Notes under the pieces: model-generated
Databases searched by the model: none
Told to the model about the DNA's origin: nothing
What the model saw: the letters and a program-made list of their open reading frames with translations, nothing else
From: Aequorivita vladivostokensis
GTDB taxonomy: Bacteria > Bacteroidota > Bacteroidia > Flavobacteriales > Flavobacteriaceae
Length of the DNA: 64,000 nucleotides
NCBI RefSeq assembly: GCF_000952855.1
Contig: NZ_JSVU01000006.1
Coordinates: 1 to 64,000 of the forward strand
Reading direction: 5' to 3'
In this document: positions 62,801 through 64,000 of the stretch, piece by piece
How the letters are laid out: every line of letters begins with the position of its first letter
How positions within the stretch are numbered: the stretch's first letter is position 1
Position numbers and translations under genes: made by a program

Positions 62801-62828
62801 TTAGACGTGAGATATTAGACTTGAGATT
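62801..62828. repeat. Four 7-bp units between the symporter and aroC
   Basis: ttagacg, tgagata, ttagact, tgagatt in one phase. On the symporter (minus) strand the words read like tctaata/tctcacg, the set found in the hisA leader. Confidence 0.7.
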
Positions 62829-63893
62829 TTATATTTTCGAAATTTTACTTAACAACCAAAAATCGGCGATGACCAACGCTGCCATTGCCTCCACAATAGG
62901 CACGGCTCGCGGTACAACACAGGGGTCGTGGCGGCCTTTGCCTTCTGCCGTCACTTTGTTTCCTTTGTTATCAATGGTTTCCTGTTTTTGCATAATGGTT
63001 GCAACGGGTTTAAAAGCCACTTTAAAATAAATATCTTGCCCATTGCTGATACCGCCCTGAATTCCCCCGCTGTGGTTTGTTTTTGTACTGCCGTCCGCTT
63101 TAAATGAATCATTATGGACACTGCCTTTCATTGCTGTTCCTGCGAAACCGCTTCCGTATTCAAAACCTTTTACGGCGTTTATGGAAAGCATTGCCTTGCC
63201 AAGCTCGGCGTGCAGTTTGTCGAAAACCGGTTCTCCCAAACCGACGGGCACATTTTGGATAACACAGCTAACAGTTCCACCAACGGTATCGCCTTCTTTT
63301 CGAATGGATTTTATGTAATTTACCATCTCGGAAGCAATTTCCGCATCGGGACATCGCACCGGATTTTTTTCGATTTCTGAAAAATCTACTTCGGAATAAG
63401 GTTCTGTAAGTTCCATTTCGCCTACAGAAGAAACGTATGCCGTGATTTTGATGCCTTTCAACAACTGTTTTGCGATTGCTCCCGCCACAACCCTGCAAGC
63501 AGTTTCGCGCGCCGAGGAACGGCCGCCCCCGCGATAGTCACGGATTCCGTATTTTTTATCATAGGTAAAATCGGCATGCGACGGACGGTAAATATCCTTT
63601 ATATGGCTGTAATCCTTGCTTTTTTGGTCGGTATTTTCAATGAGGAAACCGATGGGCGTGCCAGTGGTTTTACCTTCAAAAATTCCTGAGAGGAACTTTA
63701 CCTCGTCTTCTTCTTTCCGTTGGGTAACAATTGCAGATTGCCCGGGTTTGCGGCGTTGCATTTCACGATTGATTGCTTCAAAATCGAGAGAAAGTCCGGC
63801 GGGGCAGCCATCTATGATTCCGCCAATGGCCGCTCCGTGCGATTCGCCAAAGGTGGTGAGTTTAAAAATTTTTCCGAAGGAATTGCCCGCCAT
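62829..63893 (-). CDS. aroC: Chorismate synthase
   Basis: 354 residues, full length. [20 protein letters not shown] at the N-terminus (FMN/EPSP site), [17 protein letters not shown]-type loop, [21 protein letters not shown] and [16 protein letters not shown] at the C-terminus. Converts EPSP to chorismate with reduced FMN. Confidence 0.97.
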   Translation of the reverse strand: MAGNSFGKIFKLTTFGESHGAAIGGIIDGCPAGLSLDFEAINREMQRRKPGQSAIVTQRKEEDEVKFLSGIFEGKTTGTPIGFLIENTDQKSKDYSHIKDIYRPSHADFTYDKKYGIRDYRGGGRSSARETACRVVAGAIAKQLLKGIKITAYVSSVGEMELTEPYSEVDFSEIEKNPVRCPDAEIASEMVNYIKSIRKEGDTVGGTVSCVIQNVPVGLGEPVFDKLHAELGKAMLSINAVKGFEYGSGFAGTAMKGSVHNDSFKADGSTKTNHSGGIQGGISNGQDIYFKVAFKPVATIMQKQETIDNKGNKVTAEGKGRHDPCVVPRAVPIVEAMAALVIADFWLLSKISKI

Positions 63894-63907
63894 AGATGTG
63901 TTTTGAA

Positions 63908-63938
63908 CAAATGTAAACTTTCGGGTTTAATTATTCAA
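63908..63938 (-). promoter_or_regulatory. Promoter of aroC
   Basis: On the minus strand TTG (63938-63936), 20 bp, then TACATTTG (63915-63908): a perfect TANNTTTG -7 box 14 bp before the ATG. Confidence 0.65.
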
Positions 63939-63966
63939 GATTCAAGGTTTAAAATTCAGGATTGAA
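63933..63966. repeat. Heptamer-like run at the window end
   Basis: Units attcaag, attcaag, gtttaaa, attcagg, attgaag follow one another at a 7-bp phase upstream of the aroC promoter. Short, but consistent with the family seen elsewhere in the window. Confidence 0.55.
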
Positions 63967-64000
63967 GAAGCGCATTTTTAAGAATCGTAACCGGATGCAA

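Overview
The window looks like a chromosome segment of a marine or aquatic Flavobacteriaceae bacterium (Bacteroidota); Aequorivita or a close relative is my guess. Grounds: TTTG...TANNTTTG promoters, almost no Shine-Dalgarno sequences, a T9SS C-terminal sorting domain, families typical of the group (DUF6090, fused branched-chain 2-oxoacid dehydrogenase E1, MutS2 without Smr) and moderate GC. No rRNA, tRNA or CRISPR array was recognised.

Layout. 1-5.7 kb: end of an IS3-type transposase, an LpxD-type acyltransferase with an NTF2-like protein, sucD, fabG and a VWA membrane protein. 5.7-10 kb: a prohibitin-like protein, two membrane proteins and a sodium:solute symporter. 10.1-18.2 kb: a complete histidine operon (hisG-D-C-B-H-A-F-IE) preceded by an attenuator whose unannotated 18-residue leader peptide carries HHHH. 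A four-helix-bundle (23S rRNA intervening-sequence-type) gene sits between hisA and hisF, flanked by complementary heptamer arrays. 18.2-25.3 kb: corA, a cytochrome c lipoprotein, the tesA-ybbA-ybbP-like divergon and an NAD(P)-binding protein.

25.3-34.1 kb is the accessory, partly decayed region: small charged proteins, a 611-residue MNT/HEPN-like protein and a stop-interrupted relative, a broken DinB gene, a YgjP-like metallopeptidase, an XRE regulator, unrecognised proteins, REP-like elements, and a 3-kb segment bounded by inverted heptamer repeats. 34.1-38.9 kb: transport and stress genes (FNT channel, oxidoreductases, TerC, HPF). 39.0-44.7 kb: a tightly coupled minus-strand seven-gene operon around a type III polyketide synthase (FAD oxidoreductase, methyltransferase, type III PKS, FabI-like SDR, hotdog dehydratase, ketosynthase, ACP), probably making a modified phenolic lipid or pyrone. 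44.7-64 kb: envelope lipoproteins, fused E1, a 2OG-Fe(II) oxygenase, an SUI1 protein, nucleoside phosphorylase with a cytoplasmic binding-protein-like partner, ung, mutS2, a histidine kinase whose response-regulator gene carries a premature stop, a large T9SS-secreted protein, a dicarboxylate symporter and aroC.

The most unusual theme is a family of degenerate 7-bp tandem arrays in intergenic or intra-operon spacers. The words differ from site to site, but the 7-bp phase is kept for 8 to 20 units. At three genes (lpxD, hisA and the SUI1 gene) eight units end exactly at the start codon.
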